Below, one piece after another: positions 30,808-43,052 of a stretch of 64,000 bases of DNA. The translations under genes and the position numbers were made by a program. The DNA comes from Adiantum capillus-veneris (lineage: Eukaryota; Streptophyta; Polypodiopsida; Polypodiales; Pteridaceae). Position 1 is the stretch's first letter. Each line of letters starts with the position of its first letter. Location: assembly GCA_014529385.2 (NCBI GenBank), contig CM043968.1, positions 26,551,013 to 26,615,012 on the forward strand, given 5' to 3'. The notes under the pieces are model-generated. The model had not been told where the DNA came from, searched no databases, and was given only the letters and a program-made list of their open reading frames with translations.

Positions 30808-32340
30808 ATGGCTGACAATAACCAAGAGAGTAGATTGAACATTGATAACTTTGATTTTTCACATGAAGGTGCTAATGATGATGCCCCCATGTTTATCAAT
30901 TATCTTGCTACTAGGTTGCATCAAGCTATGGACAACCCTACTTTGCAAGCCAAAGTTACCCAACAACTTCGTGCTTATGGGATTTCCCTTTCTCTCCATG
31001 AGGAGAGAAAGTTTAGGAGGCCTCTTTATGAGTCTCCCAAAAGAAGACTCTCTCCCATAAGAGAGGAGGAACCCAAAGAACAAGAAAGAAGTGTTCCTCT
31101 AAAGATGTGGCTCCATGAAGACGATGGTCTAGACTATCGCCAACTCCTTCCAAGAGGAAACGGCCAACCCATAGTCCTTCTCCTCGTCACTCCAAAAGGG
31201 AAGAGAGAAAACAAAGGAGAAAAAGGCAAGAAAGTGGTCACTCTCTTCTCCTTCTTCTTCACCTTCCTCCTCTTCCAACAAAAGCAATAGTTATCCTCCT
31301 AGAGAATACAAGAGGAGAGGACTTTGCAAAACTTACCCAGCATGGCGAAGGTCCCAAAAGCTCAAGAAATTCAAAGAGGGAGGAAAGAGTATCTCTTTTC
31401 TTACCTATGATGGCACCTTTGGTGCCACCGACAAAGTATTGGCCTTCATCCAACAATTTGATGTGGCCTTTGGAGACGAGGGCTTCACGGAGTCCTCCAA
31501 GCTACACATGTAGCTATGCACTTTCAAAAATTTACTCGTCAATGGTGGGCTAGCCTTCGTGGCAATAGCGAGGCCCCAAAGACGTGAAAAACTCTACGAG
31601 TTTCCATCATGAAGCAATTCCTTGCAAGCGATGCCAAGGACAAAGTGCTCATTGAATGATGAAGTTTGAAGATGCTCTTCAACGAGTCTATCCACAAACA
31701 TGTAGATAAGTTTTGGGAGTTACATCTCAAAGCTACAGTCTTTTAAAGGATAGACTTCACTGAACAAAAGCAACAATTCTGTGCGGAATTACCTAAAGAA
31801 ATGGTCGAGTATGTCAACTCACAACGGCCTAGCACTATCACCAAAGTCATCCACCACATTGTGGTTGCTTCAAGGGATCAATTTCCAACAAGGGGCGAGA
31901 ACTTTCAAGCCCATGGAAAATAAGGATCAAAATGAAGCTAAAGGAAAGAGCATCTCTCAAAACTCTTTCCAAGGCAACACCAACACCAACAACAACAAGG
32001 CCAAGAAGAAAGGAGCTTACAAAGGTAAAAGTAATCTCTCTCCCGAAGAATTAGAGACCTTTCATAAAGACCATAAATGCTTTAAGTGCGGAGAGCAAGG
32101 GCATGGTTATCGTTCTTTCCCCAAAAGAAATGTACGCATTGACACTCCTAGAGCTTCCATGGTTGAAGCTCCAAAAGAGGATACTCATTGCAAAGGCTCA
32201 TCCCTCTCCTATGCTTGGGGAAAAGTAAGGGAGCATGATGCCCTTATTCTCTTTGACCCTGATGCTACTCACAACTTCATATCAATGGAGTTGGCCACTA
32301 ACTTGGGAATTCAAGCTTTTGAGATGGGAGATACTGTAAC
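30808..32340 (+). pseudogene. G3 chromovirus gag and protease start
   Basis: Start chosen at the ATG of MADNNQES (30808), about 400 bases after the PBS. Open to 31290, then frameshifted. Gag domain remnants lie at 31340-31800. A second open stretch, 31781-32350, carries the basic linker, a zinc knuckle whose last Cys is replaced (CFKCGEQGHGYRSF), and the protease site FDPDATHNFIS. The segment 30406-30807 is untranslated leader. Confidence 0.82.
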
Positions 32341-33990
32341 TTCCAATTGAGCTTTCAAGGGATGGAAAGCCTCTGTTACTCCCTTGATTAGGAAGTTGAG
32401 GCTTCATGTCCAAAGCTACGTCGACAAATAAGACTTTTCTATCCCTCCTCTCCAACATGAGGGTGTTATCCAGGGGCACCATGGTTCAACCGTATGGCTG
32501 CCAACATGAAGTTCCCTGAAAGGAGAATCTATTTCACCTATGGGGAAAAGAGCAGGTACATACATTCTAATGAGTCGGGGAACACCATATCCCTGGTAAA
32601 TATGCTTCCTTTTGATAAGTCAATGAAAAGCTCTATTTTTGCGTATATGTTTTTGGTTAGAGAATCTGTAAATGATTCTAATGTTTTCACAAGTAGAAAA
32701 AAAGGGAATCAAGAGGAATTAGAGTTGTCTAATTTCCTAAATGGATTCCAATATGTTTTCATTGATGACATCACTTGTGAGCTACCTCCAAAACGAGGGG
32801 ATGATGACCATGCAATAGAGCTTCTACAAGGAAGCTCACCGCCTAATAAACCTCCTCATTGAGTTTCACAAGCTCAACAAAAGGAGATCATGAGGCAATT
32901 GCATGAATTGGTGGAAAAAGGGACGGTGAGGCCTAGATCCTCTCTATTCTGTCCACCAGTATTTTTAGTGCAAAAGAAAGATGGTACATATCACATGTGT
33001 TCAACTATAGAGCACTAAATAGGATCACTATAAAAAAAACATTTCCCGTGTCGTGGCTAGAGATCTATTTGATAAGTTACAAGTTTTGGCCCGGAAGATG
33101 CTCCAGCTGTAATCAAACTCCCGATGGACAAAAATCTTCAGGCCACTCAAATTCTCTTGAGGAGTACAAGTGACACCTCCAGATAATATTTCAAGTTGTG
33201 AGAGAGAATAAGCTTTTCATTAATAAAAAGAAAAGTAAATTTTTCCTACAAGAGATTCAATATTTAGGTCACATTATATCTCAAGATGGTATATGTATAA
33301 ATCCATCAAAGTTGGAGGTAATAAAAGCATGGCCTAATCCAAGGAATCTACATGAGCTAAGAAGCTTTATTGGTATGTGTGCATACTATAGACGCTTCAT
33401 AGCAAAATTTTCTCGAATAGCAGGACCATTACATGACTTAACAAAGAAGAGCGTTAAGTATTCATGGACTGCTAAAGAACAAAATGCTTTTGACAAGCTC
33501 AAAGAGAAGCTTACCTCCCAACCAGTCCTTATGCTTCCGGATCTCTCAAAGCCATTTGAGGTCCAATGTGATGCTTGTGGTAATTGCCTTGGAGCAGTCT
33601 TGCTTCAAGAAGGGCATGCCATAGCATATGAGAGCCGAAGCCTCAATACGTATGAACGGGTCTTGGGCATTTATGAGAAAGAGATTTTAGATGTTCTACA
33701 TGCCCTAGACACATGGAAGCACTATCTCTTGGGGTCTCCATTCATCCTAGGAATGGATCACAAAGTCTCAAGAACTTCATGACGCAAACCAAGATTTTTG
33801 ACAAACAAATGAGGTGGGTAAATTTTCTTTTGCAATTTAAATTACATATTGCTCACATTGCTGGCAAGCACAATCAAATAGTCAATGCACTTTCACGGCC
33901 AAGGGTAAATGTGGTGTCTATAGCAACTCACGATAATGATCTATCTTTTATGATAGATGAGTATGCCACTGTCCGAGACTTTAAGTAGGT
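32341..33990 (+). pseudogene. G3 protease end, RT and RNase H
   Basis: 32494-32862 is the protease-RT linker region matching G1 at 5830-6190. The RT core is largely deleted around 33060-33110, so the catalytic DD box is absent. From 33198 to 33782 the RT thumb/connection (YLGHIISQDG, SFIGMCAYYRRF) and RNase H (FEVQCDACGNCLGAVLLQEG, YEKEILDVLHALDTWKHYL) read openly. RNase H ends at 33713-33988 in a shifted frame (HNQIVNALSR). Confidence 0.85.
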
Positions 33991-35300
33991 AATTACAGCC
34001 TTTGCATTAGGGAAATAAAAAAGAACCATTCCCTTTGAAGGATGGTTATCTTCCAAACAGCAATAGGCTATGTGTTAGTCATCCATACAATAAGAAAGTC
34101 ATGTATGAATCCCATGCTTCTCCTTATGCATGGCAAAGAGGGATTCCATAATCTACTCTTTGACGAGTGGAAATTTATTTTTGTTGGTCTACCATGAAAA
34201 GTAAACATACAAGAGTATGTTTCAAGATGCGTGGGATACCAAAAATTGAAATTTGATCGAGGGAAGCAACTTAAGTTGTTTCCATCGACATGCTTAGCAT
34301 GAAAACACGATCTATGCCTGTCAAAAAGACTATTAAGGCACATCAAACGGCAACCCTCTTTAGACCTCAAATTTTCAAGTATCATGGCTTGCCAACATCC
34401 ATAGTGTCAGACAAAGATCCTAGAATGACCAGTAATTTCTAGAAGGGTCTCTTTGAGAATCTAGGAAGTAGATTAAATTTGTCTTTCAGCCTATCATCCG
34501 CAAATGGATGACCAAAGTGAAATAACTAATCCACCGATTATTGAATCTACTAAAAGCCTATGTCATGGAAGTAGATCAACGTTCTCAATGAGAGAAATAC
34601 CTACCTCTTATAGAGTATGCGTACAATGACATTGTACATACTTCTATGGGGAAAGCACCTTTTGGGGTTAAAGAGGGAAGATCCAAAAGCCCCTTACTAA
34701 CTTAAATTATATGGGAAGATCTTCACTGCTGTTGATGAATATAGCCGAGACTTACAAGAATCTTTTCCAAAGGTTAGAAAGGTTATATCCATCTCACAGC
34801 AAAGGCAAAAAGGGTTGCTGCTAATAAGCACAGAAGAGGCTTAGCCTTTAAGAAAATTGAATCGGTCTTGCTAAAGTTTCTTGAGGCTCATCTAAGGCAT
34901 ACTACGGGCAAGAATCCTACGAGCCACCAAGAGTATTTATGCTAAACTAGCAAAAAATACTATGGTCCTTTCTTTTAAAATTCTTAAGCCAATTAATGAG
35001 ATGGCTTATTGTGTAAAGTTGCCCAACCATTTGCTCATTCACAATGCTAACCATGTGAGCCTACTCAAGCCTTACAAAGGAGAACCACCAAAAGAACCAA
35101 TAATGGAGGACCCGCCAGAGATCGAAGATCAAGAAGAGGTGTTGCAGCCCGAATCGATTCTTCAACACGAAGACAAGGTACTAAGAAATGGTTATCCAAT
35201 GATATCTTGTTAAGTTTAAGAATTATCCTTTTAAAGATGCTAGATGGATGCAAGGAACCTAGCTTAAGGATATTATGAACCTTGTCAATGCTTACAATGC
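33991..35300 (+). pseudogene. G3 integrase and chromodomain
   Basis: Heavily broken. Recognisable parts: the zinc finger near 34200, the SIVSDKDPRMTSNF-like core at ~34395-34440, the WEKYLPL...EYAYND region (~34580-34640), and the C-terminal stretch at 34962-35213 (MAYCVKLPNHLLIHNANHVS, PEIEDQEEVLQPESILQHEDK). Chromodomain remnants continue to ~35300 (FKNYPF, DARWMQG). Confidence 0.8.
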
Positions 35301-35631
35301 TACAATAAAGTAAGCAAATGAAAATGCATTTCAAATGAGCAATGTTTTTGTCTTATAAGACTCATTCTCTTTCTTTTATTGTGCACAAAATTTAAGAAGT
35401 ATGCATGGTAAGGATCATGTTTGTGGTGACGACGTCTCCCAAACACCAAGTACTTGTCAATCTACTTTGGAAGTATGATATGGACCAAAGAGCAGACATG
35501 CTTGCGGTAGCTAAGTCTCCTGGGCACCAAAGGGATTAGTCATCCATTCTGGAATGATGTCGTAGGGTAAAAAGGGATCCTCTACCCGCTAAGAAACATG
35601 GACTAATGACTAAGCTTTATCTTCTCTACCT

Positions 35632-35651
35632 CATAGTCTAGGACGACTATG
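35632..35651. repeat. Hairpin upstream of G3 PPT
   Basis: CATAGTC/GACTATG with a 6-base loop; same element as 9208-9227 in G1 and 16238-16257 in G2. The PPT AAGAGAGAGG follows within ten bases. Confidence 0.8.
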
Positions 35652-35669
35652 ATTTCAAGAGAGAGGTAA

Positions 35670-36684
35670 TCTCATAAAATATGATATCTAACTTTACCAA
35701 ATGATTTTCTCATATTAAACTGATCGTTTTATATGGGAAGATAAAAGGGGAACAAGAGTTAGGATGTAGATATGTGCTTCTAGACTTACCTCAAGAGGGA
35801 ACCAAAAGGAGAAATTGTTGCATAGGGGTCCAAAAGGAGACGGTCTACCCAAAGAGCAATGTGCAATAAGTGCTTCTAGATTTACCTCAGCAAGGAACCA
35901 AGATGAGAGATGGTTACATCTCAATAGGGGTCCAAAAGGAGGTAGTCTATCAAAGAGCAACGTGCACCTAATGGAGCTTAAAAGACCTTAGGGTTCGCTT
36001 CATTAAAGACCTTCAAAAGTTAATGTTAAAAAGGCCTTTGACCTTAGGCAAGCTAGGGATGACCTTGAGGTGGGAATCCTACCCAAGCATGAGATGCTTG
36101 TCGGCTTGCTAAGTGTTAGTGGGAACCTTGCCCAAAAGCTTGAGGTGCTTTTCACATGCTTAAATGACTAAGGTTCTTGAAGTGTTCAATTCAAAGATAA
36201 ACTCTCAAGAGGCATCAACTTTTCCATGCTTGATTGACTAAGTGCTTGAAGTATTCAATTCAAGCCAAATGACATAATAAGCATAAAAGACACATGTACA
36301 AATAATCCTTCACATGTGACCCTCATGATGTGCTTGTATGCTACTGGATAGGTTTTAAAGGGGTCCAATGAGAATTTAGATACACAAAAACAAATAATTA
36401 AGTTCTTTCTCTCAAAGAGGAAAAAGAGGACACATGTCGAAACGAAATAATTAAATAATACAAGAGAGAGAGAGAGAGCTGCGGACCAAGTATGAGAGGG
36501 GGGTATACTCTCCCACACACACACACATTCTCTCATTGTGTGGAGTGCAAAGTGCAAGAGCTCCACCTCCTTCTCCAAGGTTGTTGAGAAGTAGATAGCC
36601 TATACCACACTCTTGACTATGGAATGCAAATCCAACCAAGAGCCATGCTTCAATGCTTAAGCTTGTCATCTTCTTCATCTTCAT
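35670..36684 (+). repeat. G3 3' LTR, truncated
   Basis: Begins TCTCATAAAATATG (first G of the family start TGTCATAA changed to C) and follows the family LTR to TTCTTCATCTTCAT at 36684. There it switches to the same foreign segment that interrupts the 5' LTR blocks. Confidence 0.82.
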
Positions 36685-37188
36685 AAAATTGACCTCCAAT
36701 CATTGAATGTTGCCCACCAACCATTGAATTCGGCTACCGGCCATAGACTTTCAACCACTGACCATTGACCACCATCCAACTCGCCAACATACTGACCGTT
36801 TTCAGGTCACTTTTTGGCCGTCGTCCGACCATAATATTTTGGCAAAAAGGATTATTCTTATGAGCCGTTCTTGCTCAAGACCGGATTTGTTTTTTTGGTT
36901 TTTTGACAAGTGATTTTCTCACACATTATGGCTTTTCCTCATAACAGGTGCCTTACAAATGTTATTGTTGAGAATAAAATTTTCAAGGCCCAGTGAATCA
37001 ATGTGGTGGGTGTTTTATCTTGGACCTCACAGAAAGCTCAATCTCTCACCCTTTGTGGTTTGTGGAGTTCAACCCCTTGCCACCTTGATACATGAGCTCT
37101 ATGTGTCGAGCTCACAAGGATATGGTATAGAGGAAAGTGCTAACACAACTGAGCAGGGAAAATTGAATTTGGACCAAAAGAGAAAACT
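36685..37188. other. Unassigned segment between G3 and C2
   Basis: The first ~135 bases (to GGCC at 36819) are shared with 28811-28945 and partly with 27883-27944. They carry short repeats of CCATTGAA/GACCATC type. The rest, to the copia insertion at 37188, has no recognised motif. It resumes after C2 at 41903, as shown by the target duplication AAACT. Confidence 0.6.
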
Positions 37189-37413
37189 TGTTACCATATA
37201 CATGTGGTATTGATGTGTGTGAACACACTTAGGACCATCGAGGCATTTTTTCCCTCACTAGGAGGTTTTTCCCCCCGTGCATTGTATGTACGTCCATCAC
37301 TCTAGGGCTATCTATCTTTCCATTTCACACTAAGTACACTCTCTGTTGTGTGCCTTGAGTTTCCTTCATCTTCTCCTAGCTGTGTGTGTTTTCTTGCAAC
37401 CCTAATTTCAACA
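37189..37413 (+). repeat. C2 5' LTR
   Basis: Starts TGTTACCATATACATG, ends CTAATTTCAACA. Matches 41673-41897 and, inverted, the C1 and C3 LTRs. Confidence 0.93.
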
Positions 37414-37415
37414 AT

Positions 37416-37427
37416 TGGTATAAGAGC
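37416..37427 (+). promoter_or_regulatory. C2 primer binding site
   Basis: TGGTATAAGAGC, two bases after the LTR, one mismatch from the initiator tRNA-Met complement TGGTATCAGAGC. Confidence 0.85.
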
Positions 37428-37764
37428 AGGTTGCGTCCTCTCGAGCTTAGTCACCAACAGCTCCAACACATGCCTGCTCACTTTCTTCAATTTTTGTGAG
37501 CTTTGGTGAGCATCATGAGGTCGAAAAATAATTTTGGTAAGCTTGGAGAGCTTGGTCTTCTCAGATTTTTTATTTGGACTCATTTTGGCCTTCGTTTTCA
37601 CTACACACAGTACTGCACATGCTATTTTGTCATTTTGTGCAAAAAAAATGTAGTACCTTTTTTTGCATAAGTGGTCCCTTACAGTCTTCTACGGTTTGTG
37701 CATGTTGTTCCCGCTTCGTTTCTCTTCTTTTCGGGTAGTTTTCACATCAGGTGCAACATTTGCC

Positions 37765-38290
37765 ATGGCTGACAACAACACAGATGCGTTCAAGATGTTT
37801 GTTTACTGAGGATAGATTGGATGGGGAAAATTACCCTATGTGGGCTTATATGATGCAACATGTCCTTGTGTCAAAGGGCATTTGGAATATTGTGTAGGGC
37901 ATTGACGTACATCCTGGTTATGAGGATGTAGGCGATGTTGAGGATGTTGCGGGTTTTGGTGCAAGATTACTGATACTAGAGCTATTTTTCCTCCGGCAGC
38001 TCGTTGGGATTTAAAAGATGCAAAAGCTCATGCATTGATTGCGTTCTCTATGAAGCGCACTATTACTCCTCATATTCGTTCAACAAAATCTACATAACGA
38101 GCTTGAGATATTCTGGCTGGTCTTTATGCAAGTCGCAATGAGGCTAAAATTGCATTGTTGCGTAAAGAGATGGAGTCAAAGATTATGCATGAGGAAGATG
38201 AGACAAGGATATCAACCGTTGCCATTATTGTAAAGCTAATGATCACTTGATCAAGGAGTGTCCTAAATTGAAGGAAAAAGAGGCTAGTTC
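37765..38290 (+). pseudogene. C2 gag
   Basis: Start at the ATG of MADNNTD (37765). A stop or frameshift follows within 15 codons. Shifted frames read LDGENYPMWAYMMQHVLVSKG, the conserved copia gag N-terminal segment. A zinc knuckle CHYCKANDHLIKEC lies at ~38225-38265. Confidence 0.82.
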
Positions 38291-39117
38291 CACTACAAAT
38301 GTAGCAATTGTTGAGTCTTATGTGAAAGGACATTGTGATGCTGATGTTGATGCAGAATGGGCTTTTAGCGCAGAGTGCCCTTATGATCCTTCTGTCCATG
38401 ATGTATGTATGTCAGGTGTTGCAGATGCTCATGGGTGGTACTTTGATAGTGGTGATACAAAGCATATTACCTCTCATTGTGACTTGTTTATCTCCCTCGA
38501 GATGTCCCTCATGGGAATTTAGTCACATGTGCGAACGATTATCCGGTCAAAGGGGTTGGAAAGATTGTGCTAACTACTGTGTATGGCAGTTCTTTCACAG
38601 TTGTTGATGCATTGTATGTACCTGGGATCAAGAGAATATTTTGTCTATATCTGCACTTGCTAGACTTGGTCTTGTTGTGAATTTTGTGGATGACAGATGT
38701 GCAATTCATGATCTCAGCTTTGGTGGTGAGATTGTTGCATCATACATTTTATGTCATGGGTTTTCTAAGCTCACTTTGTATGACAAGTGTGAGTAGAATA
38801 CTACAAATGCAGTTGTGGATTCAAAGGCTATTTTAGATGCAAAACTTTGGCATGCATGTTTTGGGCATTTGAATTTTTCCATTTTACTACGTTTGCAAAA
38901 ATTTGATATGGTTGCTTCTTTGCCGCCTCTTAAAGCACCTGTCCAACATGTTTGTGAAGGCTATATTTTGGGTAAGATGCAGCGTTCGAAGTTTCCAAAG
39001 GACGGTTCAGTTAGGGCTACACGCAGGTTGCATGTTGTGCGTAGTCATGTTAGTGGGTCCATGCAAACTCCGTCTTTGGGCCATTACCTTTACTTCATGA
39101 CTTTCATTGATGATTAG
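38247..39117 (+). pseudogene. C2 protease and GAG-pre-integrase
   Basis: 38247-38522 has the protease site WYFDSGDTKHITSH (DSGA changed to DSGD). After a break, 38815-39117 has LWHACFGHLNFS, a CX2C-like YILGKMQRS region (first Cys lost) and the beginning of the integrase core, MTFIDD. Confidence 0.85.
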
Positions 39118-39900
39118 TCCAAGCATGCATGGGTGTATCCGCTTAAGGCAAAGTCTGAAGTGTTTTTGTGCTTTAAGCAATTTTTGGCTATGGCTAAAAT
39201 GTCTCAATATGTACTATGGGCACCCTCCGTTCCAATTGAGGGGGAGGGTATATCTCTCATGAATGTATTGCATTTATGGCTAGTCGTGGATACAACACCA
39301 ATGTGCAGTGCCATAACACCTCTGCAAAATGGTTTTGCTGAGAGAAAAAATAGGTCACTTACAAAAATGGCACAATTATGGTCAAAACTCAAGCTTTATC
39401 ACATTCGTTTTGGTTTGAGGCTATTATGTTTGCCACTTATGTACTTAACAAGTGTCCTATGAAATCTTTATAGTCTATGAATCCTTATGAAGCATATGAT
39501 AGAAAGCCTTCTATTGAGCACATGTGCGTTTTTGGTTGTTTGGCTTTTGCTTTGGTGCCACAAACGCTGCGTAGAAAATTGGATGATAAGGCTGTCAAAT
39601 GCATTTTTTTTGTTTATAGTGCTGAAAGCAAGGGTTATAAGTTGTATCATCTGCAAACAAAGTGTATCTTGGTCTCACGGGATGTTGTGTTTGTGGAAGA
39701 TTCTATTCAGCCCTTGTTCTCATGTACTAGAGACGGTAATGTAATCTCACATGACATTTATCACACTTTATTGCCTCTTTTCAGTGGTGGAAGTTTGAAT
39801 GTAAATTCCAATGAGGCAAATGTACAGCCTATGGGGGTTTCTGAAAATGTTACAAATTAGCCTATCACTGATGCAGATGTACATGATGTACTTGATGAGT
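39118..39900 (+). pseudogene. C2 integrase
   Basis: Integrase in shifting frames: KAKSEVFLCFKQFLAMA (39133 onwards), the DRGGEY region altered around 39225, QNGFAERKNRSLTKMA (39330), and the end CVFGCLAFALVPQ with FFVYSAESKGYKLYH (39477-39860). Confidence 0.85.
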
Positions 39901-39929
39901 AAAGGGGTGAGAATGAGAAGGTTAGAGGT

Positions 39930-41595
39930 ATGCCAAAAAGGCTAGTGCATACTTTGTGTGACAGTAAATTGGATACATCTTTGTTTAGTCATACTCGTTC
40001 AGGTTCTTGCCATGCATCTTATGCATCAAATTGTTTTGATTTGGCTGTGTCTAGCTTATGTGATGTTGAGGAACCTCTATCTTTTGATGAAGCACAAAAT
40101 TTTAAAAATTGGATTGGAACCATCCAATCAAAATATGATGCAATTATAAAAAATGACACATGGACTTTATGTGATTTGCCTCCTGGCAAAAAGGCCATTA
40201 GTATGGAGTGGGTTTACAAGTTGAAACGCAAGCCGGATGGTGAGATTGATCGCTATAAGGCTCAACTTGTTGCAAAGGGTTATGCACAACAAAAAGGCAT
40301 AGATTATGAAGAGACTTTTGCTCCCACTTTTCGTATGACTAATGTGCGTTTCTATGTGCATTGGCAGCTCATTTTGGTTGGGATGTACATCAGTTAGACA
40401 TTGTTACTGCTTTCTTGAATGGTGACATATTTGAGGAAGTTTATGTAACGCAGTCTCGTGGCTTTGTTATTAAAGGGCATGAAGATAAAGTGTACAAATG
40501 TAAGAAATCTTTGTATGGGTTGAAGCAATCTCCTCGTGCTTGGTATGAGAAGGGTGGCACTCGTTTGGTCAAATGACGCTTTTATTACAGCCCAACAGAA
40601 AGCACATTGTGTGAGGGTGATGTACTTCTCATTGTCGATCTCTATGTGAATGATTTGATGATCACTGGACCAAATGAGAGACATATTACTGAATTTAAGG
40701 ATGTTTTGAATGCTACTTTCAAGATGAGATATTTGGAGCTATTGCATCATTACTTGGGCATACAATTTAAGCAGTGTGATGGTGGTATTGCCTTGTGTCA
40801 AACAAGTTACATAGAGACATTGCTATGTAAGTTTGGACTTGAGGAATGCAAACATGTTGCCACTCCCATGGAAACAGGTCTGAAATTGAGTCTTCATGAT
40901 GTTGGTGATCCTGTCGATGTCACTCTTTACCAAACTGTTGTTGACTGCCTTATTTATGTATGCAACACGAGGCCAGATATTCAGTTTGTAGTCTCTCAAG
41001 ACAGCAGATTCATGCATAGCCCAGGATCTAAGCATTGGCAGGCTATCAAGAGGATTTTTTACTACTTGAGTGGCACTTTACATCTTGGCTTGTTTTATCC
41101 CAAGGGGGGGGGGTCATTGCCACCAGATTTACATGCTTTTTCAAACTCAAATTGGTTGGTTGTTTTGACACACGAGTGTCCACAAGTGGTTTTTGTTTCA
41201 TGCTCGGTAGTTCATTTATATCATGGTTTAGCAAGAAGCAACCTATTATGGCCACTTCTAGTTGTGAGACTGAGTATAGAGCAGTCTTCACAACTACGGT
41301 TGAATGTGTATAACTCAGACGCCTTATGGTTGATTTGAGTGTTGGACATGACATTGCTAACACCATCTACAGTCAGAGTGCATTGGTAGTTGCAAGGAAC
41401 CTACTTTTTCATGCTCGCATAAAGCAGATTAAAGTGCATTACACTATGTCAGGGAGAGGCTCTCAGCAGGAGAAATCAACTTGGCTTATGTGCCAACACA
41501 AGACAATAATGCATATCTTTTCACAAAAGGCATTGTCTCGTGAGAAGTTTGAATCTTTTCACAAAGCTTTGGGCTTACCCCCCTTTGTGGACTAA
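39930..41595 (+). pseudogene. C2 reverse transcriptase and RNase H
   Basis: RT: WVYKLKRKPDGEIDRYKAQL (39930-40397), DIVTAFLNGDIFEEVYV (40361-40576), then LYVNDLMITGPNE, in which the catalytic YVDD is YVND. RNase H: SWFSKKQPIMATSSCETEYR (41035-41313, one change in the SCEAEY box) and DSQSALAVAR-like sequence to FVD and stop at 41595. Frameshifts lie near 40380, 40575 and 41130. Confidence 0.87.
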
Positions 41596-41660
41596 TCATA
41601 TCCTCAGGACATGGCACTTCCCTATACTCCTTGTGCCAACTCTCGTTCACTATATCACTC

Positions 41661-41672
41661 CCAGGGGAGATT
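41661..41672 (+). promoter_or_regulatory. C2 polypurine tract
   Basis: CCAGGGGAGATT immediately before the 3' LTR; matches the C1 tract at 1168-1180. Confidence 0.82.
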
Positions 41673-41897
41673 CGTTACCATATACATGTGGTAGTGATGT
41701 GTGTGAACACACTTAGGACCGCCGGGGCATTTTTCCCTCACTAGGAGGTTTTTTACCCGTGCAGTGTATATACGTCTATCACTCTAGGGCTATCTATCTT
41801 TCCATTGCACACTAAGTAATACACTCTCTGTTGTTTGCCTTGAGCTTCTTCATCTGCTCCGAGCTGTGTGTGTTTTCTTGCAACCCTAACTCCAATA
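41673..41897 (+). repeat. C2 3' LTR
   Basis: Starts CGTTACCATATACATG (terminal T of TG mutated) and ends AACTCCAATA. Followed by the target duplication AAACT. Confidence 0.9.
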
Positions 41898-41902
41898 AAA
41901 CT

Positions 41903-42157
41903 ATGCTTTGGGAGGGAGATTTTCTAGGAAAAGGACACATTCCCAAGATATTTGAACGCGACACTTCATGTGCAGCCCCAAAAATTGATATCTCGTGCAA
42001 ATAGTAAAAAGATGGAGGTTTTTACCAAATTTTGGATTTTGAAATTTCTTGTCCACATTTTCAAAAATGAAAATCATTTTCTCTCTCTACTATTTCTCAC
42101 AGGGTGGTGAAAAAATGGCCTCAAACTTTCCCTAATGTTTTCACGAGAAAGTGTATG
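41903..42157. other. Spacer without recognisable gene
   Basis: Continuation of the DNA into which C2 inserted. No motif seen. Confidence 0.5.
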
Positions 42158-42570
42158 TATCAGAGCCTAACGGTTTTGTTCAAAAAGGGCAAAAAAACAG
42201 TTTGTAGAGTTTAGAAGTTGTTGTATGGTTTGAAGCAAGCAGCACGTGCTTGGTGTCAAAATATTCATGCTTACTTGGCTGCACATGGTTTTCAAAATAG
42301 TCCATATGAGTGAACTTTGTATGTCAAGCCTGCATATAATGTATTTTTTATCATTGTGCTCTATGTGGATGACATGTTGCTCATTAGACCAAATGAGGGG
42401 CATGTTGTTGATTTTAAGGTTAATTTGAATGTCTCTCTTGAGATGTTAGATATGGGGCTTTATCACCATTATTTGAGCATACAATTTAAGCAGGTTGATG
42501 GAGGTGTTGCTTTGTGCCAAGCAAACTATACTGAGACAATGTTGCATAAATTCAGCCTTGAGGTGCAAAG
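42158..42570 (+). pseudogene. Diverged copia RT fragment
   Basis: Isolated RT piece: NGFVQKGKK (shifted), LLYGLKQAARAWCQN, one TGA, then VFFIIVLYVDDMLLIRPNEG with an intact YVDD, YHHYLSIQFKQVDGGVALCQ and YTETMLHKF. It is related to the C1/C2 family but clearly different from both. No LTR or neighbouring domains were found, so it is a truncated relic. Confidence 0.85.
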
Positions 42571-43052
42571 TTCTCCCTATCATAAAAGATCTCAAGCTTC
42601 TCTCGAGCCTTAGTGGATAAGAAACGTTGTCCTTAGTGCTCTTGCCTTAGCACTATCCATTATCCATGATTGGGTCTTTATCAAGACCGCGTCTTAGGGG
42701 ATCAACGGCATGCAACTGAATGCACACATTTCAAGAAGGCACCAGATGCCCCATATCCAAAAGTAACCTAGGACATGAGGCCAGAGGAAATGGTTCGTAG
42801 TTATGGTCATAGTCTGAGTTTTATCATGTAGGATCAAAATGAGGTGGGACTCAAGTGATCAAGGTGACAACCTTTGGTTGTAGTAAAGAGGGTGTAAGTG
42901 CTATATGTGAGTGCATAACAATGAGTTTTTTTGGCCCTTTGTCTACCTTGAGATTCTTGCGATCATCGTGTGCTTCGATCTCGCCACTTTAGGTTATTAA
43001 CAAGGTGAGGAATCACAAGGGCCTGCCAATTGAAGGATTTGTGCAGGTGTTG
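42571..43052. other. Spacer without recognisable gene
   Basis: No ORF of note and no repeat seen. Confidence 0.5.

Larger units (their letters stand above)
26988..36684 (+). mobile_element. Ty3/gypsy chromovirus copy G3
   Basis: Runs from the 5' LTR (26988-30392, unusually long) through PBS, gag, protease, RT, RNase H, integrase, chromodomain and PPT to a 3' LTR (35670-36684) truncated before its end. Frames are broken by stops and by a deletion of the RT core. It is inserted in copia C6; the bases before its LTR are CATGG, but no right-hand target duplication can be checked because the 3' LTR end is missing. Confidence 0.88.
37189..41897 (+). mobile_element. Ty1/copia element C2, structurally complete
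   Basis: Two LTRs of ~225 bp (37189-37413, 41673-41897), PBS, gag, protease, integrase, RT, RNase H and PPT in order, bordered by the 5-bp target duplication AAACT (37184-37188 and 41898-41902). The LTRs differ at roughly twenty positions by eye, and coding frames are broken, so it is an old insertion of the C1/C3 family. Confidence 0.94.
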
